Positions 36,600 to 50,000 of a DNA stretch of 64,000 bases are shown here, piece by piece. A program made the position numbers and the translations under genes. The first letter of the stretch is position 1. The number at the start of each line of letters is the position of its first letter. Origin of the DNA: Trichostrongylus colubriformis (taxonomy: Eukaryota; Nematoda; Chromadorea; Rhabditida; Trichostrongylidae); assembly GCA_963978905.1 (NCBI GenBank), contig OZ022259.1, forward strand, positions 54,020,727-54,084,726, given 5' to 3'. Under the pieces are notes generated by a model. That model searched no databases, was not told the origin of the DNA, and saw only the letters and a list, made by a program, of their open reading frames with translations.

Positions 36600-37650
36600 G
36601 ACTCGTTACACTTCCTCTTCGTTTTCGATGCGACCGCACACACGATTGATTGGACACGAATATTCTCAACAGCACAATGTGGTCATGAACATCCCCGTCG
36701 GAAGTCTAACGACCCGACGTTCGCGATTAGAAAGATATGTCAAACATAACCTTGCAAACCATTGTTGCCTACGCAGCAACATCAAGTTATGTCAAGGAAG
36801 AACTCAAAGCGTTTTGTGTTTAAATGGAGAAAATCTGAGAGGAGCACCATGCCATCTTCGGAGTCTTTGTCGATGACTTTAGCTCTCGGAGTGGCCCCAG
36901 AAGAATGTATAATGACCTTCACATCGGGAGTCAACAGATAGGAATGGTATGAGCACAGTTAGATCTGTCCGAATTCGTTTCATTTGGTCAACACCATTCA
37001 TAGCAACTCACAATCTCGGAAGCTCCTCATTTTGTATGATAAACGTCGAAGTCTGATAGTGGGAAATTTCACAACAGTACCTGACCTGACTGTTCTTGCA
37101 TTTATTAAAAAATTCTTCGATGGAATGTGCCGATGACTCCTCAGCGCGAATTTTTCCTTTCTAAGCGTGCACAGAGAACCGGAAAGTCCAGGAGTGGATA
37201 GTCAGGACATCCTAACAGTTATTTGGTGAGACTACCTCACTTCTCTCGCTGATCCATTTGAGAACTCCGCTGACGAGAGCACTGAAGAGGAGTGCAACCG
37301 GCTCGCAAGGCATCTTCACCGTAAATGCCATGTACTCACTTGGAGAGTCACTAAGAGGATTTCTTAAAAAAATCTACGCCGGCGTATGGTGAAAAGAAGC
37401 GCTACCAATTACCTACTCACCTCTGGGATAACAAAAACGTACAGACCGACCATTAGAGGAGATCTCAATAAGAGGCGAAAGTTTGCACAAGAAGCAGAGG
37501 CCAGGAGGAAGCATGGCAGTGTGCATCGAGACTTAATGTGTCATAAGACTACATAACCTGTTCCAACGTCTGGATGGTACAGACATTGCTTTCCGAAGAG
37601 CATTAGGAGAAAATAAATAGGGATTCTCCGATAGCCATGACCACGTCCAC
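36600..37650 (+). mobile_element. Decayed RTE-type non-LTR retrotransposon (LINE) fragment
   Basis: The plus-strand reading around 36765-36960 gives YAATSSYVKEELKAF, EEHHAIFGVFVDDF and GPRRMYNDLHIGSQQ. These correspond to the endonuclease-like region of nematode RTE elements, where YAPTSSY, a GDFN motif and GPRR..EELHIGTHG are expected. The GDFN-type motif has eroded to DDFS, and stop codons and frameshifts interrupt it. Downstream pieces near 37300-37560 (ITKTYRPTIRGDLNKRR, AQEAEARRKHG) correspond to the linker before the reverse transcriptase, whose catalytic core was not recognised. The element is dead and shares the orientation of the prominin gene. Confidence 0.7.
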
Positions 37651-38094
37651 GCACCAAAAGGAAATAAGTACGTTGCCCATTCGGTTCTCATTTTCAAAGT
37701 CCGATACGTCATGCCGCCTCAGATTTTCCTACAGCTGGCTTCAAAGAATACTCCACGAAAAGCATCACACGCTGTTTGTGATCGCCTTCATAAACCCGCG
37801 AAGCTCATTGATAAGTAGCGATGGCAAAAGAGAAGGCGGCAATGAGTAGAGCGCAACAGCAATGTCCCTCCACCCATATGCTTTGTGCACAAACTGTCTT
37901 CGAACTATGACACAGCAGGGAATAATAAGAAATACGCTGTGGAAATGAACCGCACAAGTATAAGTTAAGTGACTGTTACTTAAGAGGCTTTAGAAAAATA
38001 GTAACGGAATACCATCCTCGATTTTCCCCATGAGAGAAATCCAATGCATGCTCAGGGAGAATGCGTATCATGAGATTAGTTGTTCCCATTTCAG

Positions 38095-41000
38095 GTATTA
38101 ATCAAGTCAATCATCGAGAAAAGTACCACAGGGAAGACCGTTTTCGAGTTGCTCAAGCACAATGTGAGTGTAAAGCTTGAATAGTAGAATGGTGATTAGA
38201 TATATTTTGAAAACACGGCACGGACACAGTAATGTCTCACATTTCATCTCGTCTCAAATGTGTCCGCTGGTCGTTTGTGTTAAACGATTCCCTTCAGGGA
38301 GTGGCCGTTCAACCACTTCTAACGTACAACATGACCACATCAAGTTAGCGTAATTGCAAATCAAACGTCCAATTAGCCTATTATTTCAGATTGTAATCTT
38401 CCTCATCTTCCTAATCGGAATTTTAATTGGTATCATTGTTCTTATCGGTTGTGTTGTTATGTGCTTATGTCGGTGGTTTTCTGGAAATCGGGTAATATGT
38501 CCCAATCAGTCGAGACTTTCGTATAAGAAATGATAATTCTGTAGGAAAAACCGAAAAGTAGTCATATTTGGTGCGCTTGGATTATGTTCATGCTTTGTGG
38601 TGCGATGTCTATTGTATGTATTGTGCTTGTCGGTAGTGGTGCCATTTCCATAACCATTGGTCTGGATGAACTACCGGACAGAGCGAAAAAGTCTGCAGCA
38701 AGTAAGTTGCACCCTCTTCGTAGCTAACAGCTTTTAAACTGTAAAGTCACAGGCAGCGTGGGCGTGGATGCACACAATAGGTGGGGTGTAGCATCTGTCC
38801 CGTTATATGCTGGGAGGAATACCCTCAGATGAACTAGTTCCCCTTTTCCCTTCTTCCACTTCTTCAACCTGGGGACTTTTGATACAGTTGCACTTAACAT
38901 GGACTACCTAAAAATTATGTTGGTAAATCTTCTCTATAGTAGTCTGAAACCCTGACGCGATGTTTTCAATAAAGGTGCTGGTGACGCTATCCAGTTAAAG
39001 GGGCCGCCGCTCGAGAATTCACAAATTTCTGTATGAGGGAGAAGGAGCCACTAGTATGATCACGTAATATTCATACCAACTTATCCACTCGATGCATTAA
39101 CGGTGTGAGCAAGGGGACTGATTTCTGCTAAATCTAGGAAAAAAGAAAAGTAGCTCAGTGTGGGTTGAACACTTCCAGCATAATGTTAAGAACCTTTCTG
39201 CACGAAATGTGCTTCCCTTTTTTGAGCTACTCGCCTACAATGTACAAAAACCGAACGTGTGATTTCGAATGAGCTTCATAACTTCAAAGCAGCCCCCATA
39301 CAAAAAAGGATCGGCGTAGTTCGCATGAAACATAAATTTGGATCCTTCCCTTGCAAACAGACTGATTCCTCAAACTGGAAAAGCGCCGAAGGAGAGTAAA
39401 GTTGTTTTTTGTTGTGTAAGCGTCACTGAATCAAAAATACGAACAGAACACTAATCGGTGGTCTCAGCTTCCACGAGTACTGCAGACTATGCGCTGACTG
39501 CCATAGAATGGGCGTACTTAACGTGGATTCAGCGGGCGCTGCCTATGCCAAATACGATTGATTAGAATACACTCAAACTCGAAGGCACACAATAGTGAAT
39601 TAGAAGAGTCAGCTAACCTCTTGTGGGCAGTAGATCTATCAGTGAATATCAAAGTTCCACTTTTTTTGCTCAAGAACGATGCACCATCATGACGCTACAC
39701 TTATTCGAACTCACGATGACCACACCCTTTTGATTCAGCTGACCAATAAGGAGCTAAAGTTTGGCGTACTTTGCGTAAATTTTGCGGGTCTAGCGCCGTG
39801 GTGACGGCGCAAAAAAGAGCAGCCCGAATATCCACTCAAGAATCTACTCCCTAGAGAAGATAAGCCAACTGATACGATTACCGCGAAGCGTGCCTTCGAG
39901 TCCTGAGATCAAAATGAGTAGAAATGCTCAATTTATGTAGTTTTCCTCCATGAACACCAGCTAAACTGAATCTGAAGAGTCTGATCACACCTTTCCAGAT
40001 GTCGAAAGTTATGTAAATCAACTGGAAGAACAATTTAAATGTCAGTTTGAACACGAAATTAACAATATCAGTGACTACATCGAAATGGCTGCGAAAGACA
40101 TTCGACAAGATGCTGACAAGCTGGAGATTGCACTGCGCGACTTCGAAAGAATCCAAGGAAATGTAGGAATAATAATGTACAATTGTTATTGCAAACTAAA
40201 CGCAACTATCCACAAACTAAGATGACTAGAAAAAGCACACGTTTCAGTTGCAAAAAGACGATCTGGAGCAAAAGCTCATTAGACTGATCCATACTAAAAA
40301 CGTCGATTCAACTAAAGTTACTGATTTGGTGAGTATTCCGAGTCACATCCTTGAACATGTCATCCACTCAAAATTAAAGCTTCACCTTTTTTCCATTATG
40401 AGTAGTCTGAAAGTGAGTCTCTAGAGCACTTCGCGCAAGTTCTCCAAACTTTTAGAGATGCATATGAAAGATTAACCTGCTAGACATTTCCATGACACAG
40501 GGGTTACAAGCAAAATTTTTGCGGCATTGAATTGGTTATTCTGTCTTTGTCTGATCTGAGCATCCGAAAAAGAAGTGAAATAGCGAGTCCACTTCCCCTA
40601 TCCTAGAAACGCACAGCGAATACGGAAGACAGATTGGTTTAAGACCCAAAGATGTTTGGTACACATCGCAGTTCAAACCCACTTCGATCGAACTTCATCT
40701 AATCGTTAGCGAAAAGACTGCAAAAGACTGCTAGTCTGGTGACGAAACATTTTCAAAAATGGCATAGCAAACACAAGTAGCAATGAATAGTAGGAAACAA
40801 TTCAGTGAGGAGATCAAGAATTTCTTTTGTAACGAAAAGAAAAGGCACCACTGACGTCAGCCTACACTACCTTTTTATGTTACTGTAAGTATACGAGCGA
40901 ATTCGAGGAGTGTTTCATGTATCATACTTAGGATGGGTTTTCACCCACGATTAATCCCGAAGACGAGGGAAGTTTTCGGAAATACGACACCCTCCCGTTC

Positions 41001-44000
41001 GACTAATTACAGTCCATTTCCCAGCAACTGCCAGGGCTTGGCCTACGGACTTGGGTGAGAGTTATCAAACTTTCTCACACCGCCACACTCTCTCACTCTC
41101 GCCACACACTCTCACTCTCGCCACTTAGGCCATGCCCTGCCAGGCGCTCCGAAATGGACTGTACGCATTTGAGGCGTGTGTGCCCATAGTGGAACCGTAT
41201 TCACTCGCACCAAAAAAAGAGACCGTCTATCGATAAAAATAACACTGCTAAATATGACCAAGTATGTTCACCGATTGGCGTCCTTTTCTACGATATCGGC
41301 TGATCCTCACAAACTCCCTAACGTGGTTCTCAACTTAATTTCAACACACGATCCTTTTTGCAAACCCATCATAAGAGTCACCCAAGATTCCTCGACTCAA
41401 ACCTGACCCTGGTCGCAGCAAGGTGTCCATAAAGCAAGCATGACCATCAATCAGCCCAACAAGTAGCTTCCTCTTAACGAGCCACCACGATGTTGGCATA
41501 TTTTACGAGACTTAATCCTTTTCAAGATTTAAGATAACGCTTTTCAGATAAAACTGATTCAAAATACTACAGATCCTAAACCCGAGAAATTCGACAGAAA
41601 GCAGTTAAAAAATGGACTGTCAGAGGTAACACTCATGTCCCCTTTTCTTACATTACCTCAACAACCAATTCCAGTTTTCTGCACCCATGCCACTGGGAAT
41701 GGCAGCATCTTAACCACTAACGTAATAAATCATAAATAATGCGTGTTTTGTCAGTCACGCCATCAATCTTTCGAGACCACCTTATACAAATGTCATATCA
41801 ATCTGCGTACTCGCTCCCGATATCTATGACAAGAAGCCTTTTTCTGAAAAACTTTCAATGACTTTTACCCGAAAATTTGTTATAAAACAAAAAAAAATTG
41901 TCTGTGTATTTGAGCTACGGCGGCGCTGATCAAGTTAGCCTTTCCGAGCACCCGCTAACGATGCCATTACCGCGTGGCTCCTCCTATCCATCAAATTATA
42001 AGGCGCATGGTCTGTTGTTATCTGCGGCGAGCTGGTTCCAAGTAGCAGAGCAGGAAGAAAAGAAAATGAGCATTCTAATAGCAGCAAAAATGAATCATCT
42101 CAGAAACGCTTCATATACATTCCCCACAATAGCATAAGTATACAGCGCCTAGCACGTACCGGGAGGCGCCACTTCTGATCTCGTTGCCTTCGTGCCAACG
42201 CCACTGCAAGCCTTGCAGCACTTCCAATTTTATTGAAGTTACACATGTGATTTCTTATACAGTTCTCGTAACCATGATTATGCGTAATGGAATAAGTCAA
42301 ACATTCCAGTTCAAGAAAGCGGTTACTGCTTTTGGCTCCCAACGTCAAGCAATTAAAACTACCTTTCACGAGATGGTTAACGATACGTTTTCGCTGGTAA
42401 GCTTAGACATCAAATTTTCAGCTCAGGTGACATACATACACTTGTCTTGGGTGTGTTGTAGGATGGGATTTTCGTATTATATCAATAACATTCGAGTGTC
42501 TCTTAGATTATATTTCAAAAAAAATTCAAAGATACTTTAGGCGCGTCAATAATTGACGAAAAAACGTTGAAATGGGGAACGAAATCATGTAACTGATCAG
42601 CTACTGAAAAACAGTGATCTCAAGGGTTGTATCGTAGTAGTCTCAGAAGTTCCATCCCTCTGGTCTTAGAGGTTATTAATCAGCAGAAACCGACATGTGC
42701 AAAAAAGCGAGGAATGCACAGGAAATGTTTTCAGCCCTCCAGAGAAGTGGCGTAGTCAGAATGGTAGGCGAGAGAGAAGCATGGGACTTACCTACAAACA
42801 GACACACAAAGTTGCTGGTTCATCTACAGATCACTCTCAGATGTCGTGGAAAATGGTCACTTCGGAACGACCATTCCTCTATGGGGACCAAATACGACCC
42901 CCTTTCCGACCTCTGCAATACCAACTGATGCCGCATTGTATAGGCGCAATGTTTCAATTTGTTTTATTGTTACGTATTTTTATCTAAAGCAAAGGATACT
43001 ACTCCACATTTCCTCATTCGGATTCGCTGCAAAATGCCCTTCGCTTCTTATCTGCTGATTGGAAGTTTACATCCAAGGGATTATCAATGACCTCTGCAGG
43101 TACGAAACCACCCCTCACGAGAAAATCTCGACTCCCTCTGTACCATGTGTAGTACTGTGCAGTTCATCGCATCTACGTGATTTCTTCTGTGTTTATATCG
43201 CACCACCAGTGCTACCACAGAGCACGCAGATGTAATGAGCGCCAGGAGAACAGTACGGTTACCAGGTCGCTCGAAGGAAAACGAGTATTAATCCAGCAAC
43301 TCGTATACTATACCCGCTTAACCACATTCTGTTCAAACTCCTGTTCAATTACCGTATGCATAGCCTGCTCCTCGCAGAGCCGAGTGACGCACAAGGTACT
43401 TCACGTAGCAACAAGTGATAGAAGGACAGGCCAAAATGATCATGTATTCGAAATTCATTTCAGTTCAATACCAGTAAATCTGATAACAAAGGACCAGGTA
43501 CTTCACGATTTTACTCCCTTTATAACTGCTCATTTTTAGGTTTTCCACAACATTGCCGAGTTTACGACAGGTTTATCGCGTTCGATAAATACATTCATGG
43601 AAAGACACGATGTGTGTTTACCATTACATTCAAAAAGAATGGGGACTCTCATCCAGCGAACATTGCATTGATCGTACGGCTTCACGGAAATACACCTGTA
43701 GGCTCATCTACCCACTTATCGGATGCATGCGGCAAGGGTTTCGAGGTAGTGACTTGGGGTATCAGCAGCGCTTCTTCCTACTTTGGTCGGCAGTAGGTTA
43801 GGCTTTCAACGGAAGCTCTAGTAGGAGACGTGATGCATCTCCGTTGACATGCGTACTTTTGGACTTCCTCCTGAATAAAAAATGGCAATTTGGAATTAAG
43901 TTGTAGCAGAAAGCCAATCACTAATCAAAACTGGACGCTGATATTTGGTTGTCTAAAAAGTCTTTTCGTATTTTTAAATACCGCTTTTTCCCTCAAAACT

Positions 44001-47000
44001 GCTTTTCACAAAATTTCTTCTGTACATACACATATAGTACATGTCCACACGCATCTATAGGTATTATTGTCTTCCATCTCCCGGATAACCCTTTTCGGCA
44101 AAATAAACATATCAAAGGTCACCTCATTTTCAATTCCAATTTTTTTTGAATGGCAATAGGCAGGGAAAGGAGAAGGTGATAATCCGATGGAGCAAGATCA
44201 GGGCTATAAGGCAGCAATTTTACCCAAGCTCGAGAATTTTTTGGCGAGGCAATTCTTTGGCAAGTTCTTCCCATTATTGAGAAAGTGACTCGCCAAAAAA
44301 TTCTCGAGCTTGGACAAAAATTGCTGCCCCATCCACCTTATAGCCCTGATCTTGCTCCATCGAATTATCACCTTTTCATTTCCCTTTCTAACGCCATTCA
44401 AAGAAAAAATTTTTTATAATTTTTGTATTGAAAATGAGCTTGACCTTTGATATGTTTATTTTGCCGAGAAGGGTTATCCGGAAGATGGAAGACAATAATA
44501 CCTTTAGATGCGTGTGGACTTGTACTACATGTGTATGTACAGAAGAGTTACTGGAAAGCAGTTTGGAGGGAAAAAGCGATATTTGAAAATACGAGAAGAC
44601 TTTCTAGACTACCCAATACATCGTGGTCCGCGGAATCAAATCGGTCTACTTGGTAGGGTCTAGCATGCATGAAACTGATCATAACAACAACGGAGGGCCT
44701 CCTGAAAGCTAAGAAACCTGGGCTGTCAATCCAAAGTTTTCAGAAATTCGCCTCGCACACCTACTATATTTTCTATCTGTGCATCATAATACCTGGACTA
44801 CTGCTGCTTCTATGCATACTTTCTATGTTGTTTCTGCTGATTCGGTATGTGCTACGAGGTTTGAGAGATTTAAGCAAATGTCACCCATTAAGTGAAGCCT
44901 TGATTTTGTGGTTGAAATACATGTACACAAATCTCAGTTCTGATGCGGTCCATCGACGGAAAAAGGGTGGGAGTTATCATAGCAGCTAGAGCTGGAAGGG
45001 GAAGTAAAACTTGGCGGGACGTTCGCGGTGTAGGATGGAGCCTAGTCTCGAAAATTCGCCATTTGATTCAGGGAGAGTCTGGAATCGGAGAGAAGATTAA
45101 GCAAAAGCATGAGGTGATTGTTGCTAAGGGGATTGTGCCTGCACCAAGGTGGGCGCAGCCGAAACAAAAAACGCGCAACATGATGTGACGTAGTGTAGAG
45201 ACTGGAAAGTTCCTACCATATATAAGAGGGAGAAAAGCAACCATTTGACAACATCAATATGTGTATGAACACAACTGCGTATGAAAAATTCTATAGACCA
45301 CAACTATCGAGCAGTATCCACTGAAATTATCGGTATTTCTATAGAAGGCCGGAAATGAGTTATGGATTATATCAGAGGGTAAACAAGGCTACGGATATGA
45401 ATTCCAGAGAGTCTTGGGTCATCGATCGCCATATATTCAATTAGCTTCACTAGAGTATTCAAGACAAATGGTGCTCTCTCAAAAGAAAAATCTGCATTAA
45501 GGCACACCTCGCGATAAATTGTGAGAGCTATTGCGCGTGACACAGGATGTAGAGGCCCTGATTCACACACCAGTGAAAAAAAATGAATCGAAACCCCTCT
45601 TAACCACCACAAATAAAGCTCGCTGCCCTCAGTCCTCGTGAAAGTATTAGAGATTAGAACTGAGTTTTTATATCGCGCAAAATGCTACGATATCACCTGC
45701 TCTTCCCTGCTGAAGCTGCCTTCACTATTGAAAGAGCTGCCTTATCTTGTCTTATCGCTGGTTTCCTTCTCCGCGTAAGAGCCGCGTAGAAAATTTGTTA
45801 GTCTAGGGCCAGGTGATTCGGCTCTGAAGGCGCGGCTCGGCTTGGGTAGAGCGCGCCTATTGCCACGAGGATGCACTATCAAGCCGCAACAAGCCTGCAG
45901 CCTGAGACCTATCTGAGGACTTATGCTCCAAGATAGTGAGCCACTGATGTGATTATCGCGTGGTGTGCCTTTAAGTGGTCGAGTGTGGAGAGAAAATCCC
46001 ATAATTAATACATATGTTTTATATTTGAGGGGTCTCTTCAATTTCTGTGTGAAAGATCCAGATAGTGGCAAGCGTGGGTTGCTATCAAGATTCGGTGGCG
46101 AAATTATGGGTGCAACGGGATATGTCGCTATGCTGACAACCGCATTGCTTTTTATCATGTCGTCGTAAGTTTATGTTAATCTTCATTGTTAAACCAAATT
46201 TTTCACCAGAAGGTTTTCACTTACGGGTAAGTCCCGAGCGTTACCTACGGTAACGTCCCAGCATTACCTATAGTTCTATGGCAACTTTTGATCATGTTGG
46301 GTGTGACGGGTTTCCTTCATCAGCCGGCCTGTACCTGGGCCTGGCGCTGGTGACATGGTCATTTTTGTGCGAGGATCGAACCTCGTGTTCTTGAGTTTGC
46401 TGACGTGAGTCTAGACTCTTAACCACCTGGACATGCCTGCCTATATAACCAACAGTACAATAGAGCTTGATTCTTTGATTGATCTACATAGCTGCCGTTC
46501 AGGTTTGCCTTTCTGACTGCTTTCGCGGCAATGGTGGTCTGTGTGGGGTTTTTCGAAGACAGAGATCTAAGAGTGTTCCGCGTAACCGATGAACTTTTCA
46601 TGCCAGAAAACACATTGAAGATAAGAGTATCGTAGGTTTTGGATTTTATTTCTACATAGATCCAAGCATAAGAAACGTGAGGTGTACCAGAACAACAGTC
46701 AGAGCAAGAAATAAATTTCATCCGGCAACAACTGATAAAAACAACTGATTCACTTTGTTGCCAACAATACATATATGAACCCGTCAGAAAACCTAGTGCG
46801 AGACCTTCTAGCATTCACCCCTATCCTGTACGCGTGCTCATTTGGACTCGGAGCCGTTTTCACGAGCGAACGAAAGCCACGCCTTGATAAACGCTGCTCC
46901 TTCGGAGATGCTTTATCCAGGTACGGGTTTATGAATGAGATTGTCACAGACGGATGATTTATAGTAGGTAGCCAAGACTGTCAGCTCGTATAGACAATAT

Positions 47001-50000
47001 TCAAATACAGAGATGAATGCAAAACCTTACATCGCGCTTATCTTCAGAGTTCTAAGTGGATCTGGGGAAAAACTACCGTACCTCGACTGAGCGCATATTC
47101 TTGTTCCTCAGTAGGCGGATTCTCACATGTCGCTGACCACTCGCGCATGTGACGCTTCTCATGGAGTATCCATGGAATCACGCTTCGAAGGTCACATAAG
47201 GTTTATAAGTAGTCTTCAAGAATGGAAAAAGTACAATATTAACAAATGATTCGAGTCCAATCAAATTTGAAGGTTCTTGGAGTAACTTGCGTTGAAAGGG
47301 GGAGCCATCGAAAATCCAGGATCCCTTCCCCCGTTGGAAGTGACTATCAAACGGGGGAAGGGATCTTCGATTTTCGGTGATTTCACACCGCTTTTTTCCG
47401 GCTTCTAGTACGTTGGACCTGTACTTTCATAGTCGGCAATCGACCTAATTGCCCTGATATCGGGTGATCCATGAGTAATGTCACTTGTTTTCAAGGAAAA
47501 ATTCTACCTTCAAACTTGTATCAGAGGTCCGGGCTAAGTACGAGACACATGATTGATTGATTTTCCTGAAGCGCAGTACAGTGTTTCAATCAATGGCCGG
47601 TTTGGTCGAATTTTGAAGACTGCACTGCATAGAAACGTTTTTCCTTAAAGGAATCGTCCACGGAAAATGAGTTTTTGTGTTATCCATATATTTATGTTGT
47701 ATTTGCCTAATGTGGGCCTCATGCAAAATCTCACGCAAAAAAATGCGAATCTGGCTGAGATACAGCACCACAAAGTGCGGTCCCAGTGGGCGGGGCCTAA
47801 GAGAAAAGCCTCGTTCCGTCGTCCGCCATGGTCGCAGACGCATTGTAGGAGCAGAAAGTTTCGTAAACAGTCCCACTCTAAGTTCCCAACGGCGACGGAC
47901 CACGGGATGAGGCTTTTACTCTTAGGCCCCGCCCACTGGGACCGCACTTTGTGGTGCTGTATCTCAACCAGATTCGCATTTTTTCGCGTAAAATTTTGCG
48001 AGAGGCCCACATTAGGCAAATACAACATAAATATATGGGTAACACAAAAACTCATTTTCCGTGGACGATTCCTTTAAAAAAGAGTTTCTGCGCATCCGTC
48101 TCTGAGCGATTCACTCTCCAAGTCAAAACGTATGGTGTAATTCATAGCTTCTTAGTCGTTGTTTTAGCAAAAACTTTTTCAGTGAAATATTCTACAAATG
48201 CAAAAACAATTATTCATTTTTCGATGCAGTGGACGGTCCGAAGCTTCTCGCTGATAATACGGTGGAAGATGTGAGATTTAGACTTTTTTTTCAATTATCA
48301 GTTGATTGATAATCCCCACATTAGCGAAATGGAATATTTATTGCACACCTGTTTCACTACAGCACACTCACTACTGACCATTCCAGAAAGTCAATAGGTT
48401 GGTGATTAGAGATGCAGCAAGAGCTGTAGAAAGAAGTGTAGACGACTTCGATGTACCATCGGCATTTGATACCTTCATGACAAGAAGCTCGGTAAGTGCA
48501 TGCCAAATCTTCCACTCATCAGCTCTTACGGTCGATTTGAAAAAACCCGAGAATTCCTTCTCTCCAGTAAAATTTCGAGCAGAAAGCAATCTAGTACCAT
48601 GTGCTTCGTGGCTAGCTCGTAAGCTCAACCACAACGCTGCGTAAAAGTTGCACCTCCCCGCACCCACGACGCACCTTGACTTGATAGGGCATTTCCGATT
48701 TACCTACGAGAGTGCGTAGTATAAGGAGAATTTCAGGCGTTGTTCCGAGAGGCAACTTCAGGTCAGTTGCAATTTTCTTCCACAGTCTCGAGACTACGAT
48801 ACTTACCACTTTTAGGTGTTGATCACACTAGGAAAAACGATGCCGAAGCAAGTTTGAAAGCATATCAGGCAAAAGTGAAAGTTATCGCAGATATAGTAAG
48901 TTTTGTAGCTTTTGTTATAAATCAGAAGTTCACTAGGTGCCAATCAAGACGATCCGTATTGAGCAGGGACAGACATTGACTGTGTTTGTGACCTATTAGG
49001 TGTGACCTATAATCTGCGGTTTTCTTTCCGATGAAAAAAACATCTTACAAAACTGCTAGAAACGCTGGCCCATCATTTGATTCCCTTCGGAACAATGACG
49101 TGCGCCACTCCGTCCAGATAATGACGATGTTTGAGTAAAACGGAATATTCTGTTAGGCAGCTCAGCCTGATCATTATGAGGCCTTTTTTCAAGCAAGATG
49201 GTTCAAAATTGGACAGCCCATCGTAGGAAACGTGGAGCAAAACGTACGGCTTTGCACAGGATCTGAACACGAACCAAAACAAAATAGTTTGATCATTCCG
49301 ATACCGAAACGGGGAAGTAACCAGCGGTACATGTTCTATTCGGGGTACACCAGATGTCGAGGGTGCCTCGCCAGTAGGGGCGGTTGTATTCGATCGGACA
49401 GGTGGTATCGTACGTGCAGAGGTCAGGAATAAGCAAATATCTCTCTGCTATGGTCAGAATACATAGCAATAAACCACATTGCTATACAATCCGGCAACAT
49501 TACCGGTATTGTAGAGGTGTAAAAAAGGGGGTCGTATTTGATCCCCATAGAGGAGGGGGGAGGGATCGTACAGAACGTCTATTTTCCTCGACACCTGAGA
49601 GTGCCCCGGTTCATTCTATCACAACTAGCATTCTTAGGCAATAACAAGCAGATTATGTACGCTTCATCACCTTGCACACATCTGGGGTCTTTATTTGAGA
49701 CTTAGAGGCCCGCCCACACCCCATACTTCAGCTGATTGGCATTCAACCACTGCAACAACTGTATTAGCTAATAGATCAAAAATAAACATCCTCCATAAAA
49801 GTTGCTATTTAGCAAGGGAAGATGAGCGCAATCATCAAGCAATTTGCCTCACGCGCATTCAAAGAAAAAGTTAATAAAATTAACCATAAGCTGTCAAACA
49901 CTGTGGAAGGCTTAGTGGTGAGTTGATTTAAATGATGCTTTCACTTAGCTGAAAAATTGTGTGGAGGGTATAGAAATTATCTGTTCAAGAAGCAACAAAT

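Larger units (their letters stand above)
32987..38094. other. Interval between FAR and the first recognised prominin exon
   Basis: The 5' exons of prominin (signal peptide and first extracellular segment) should lie here or were lost, but none could be assigned firmly. The best splice-framed candidate is 34428-34481 (good pyrimidine-rich acceptor ending CGCCAG, donor GTGAGT); its protein sequence is not convincing. The interval also holds a repeat block at 35815-36075 that recurs near 55290, and a decayed RTE LINE at about 36600-37650. Confidence 0.45.

Noticed and set aside
36600..37650. Host exons of prominin in this stretch
   Set aside because: The readable protein pieces match an RTE endonuclease region and are broken by stops, so this is a transposon remnant.
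43474..43508. Extra prominin exon between 42396 and 43540
   Set aside because: Acceptor and donor exist, but the 34-35-base length would break the phase that otherwise fits without it.
43614..43796. 60-codon open frame running through the donor of prominin exon 43540-43611
   Set aside because: The prominin frame (VFHNIAEFTTGLS) ends at the GTGTGT donor and fits the phases on both sides; the longer frame does not.
46330..46440. Working tRNA gene on the minus strand
   Set aside because: A and B boxes are present but the acceptor stem and anticodon arm do not form.
47645..48077. Two overlapping open frames of 136 codons on opposite strands with nearly identical protein sequence
   Set aside because: They are mirror readings of one palindromic TTAA element, not genes.
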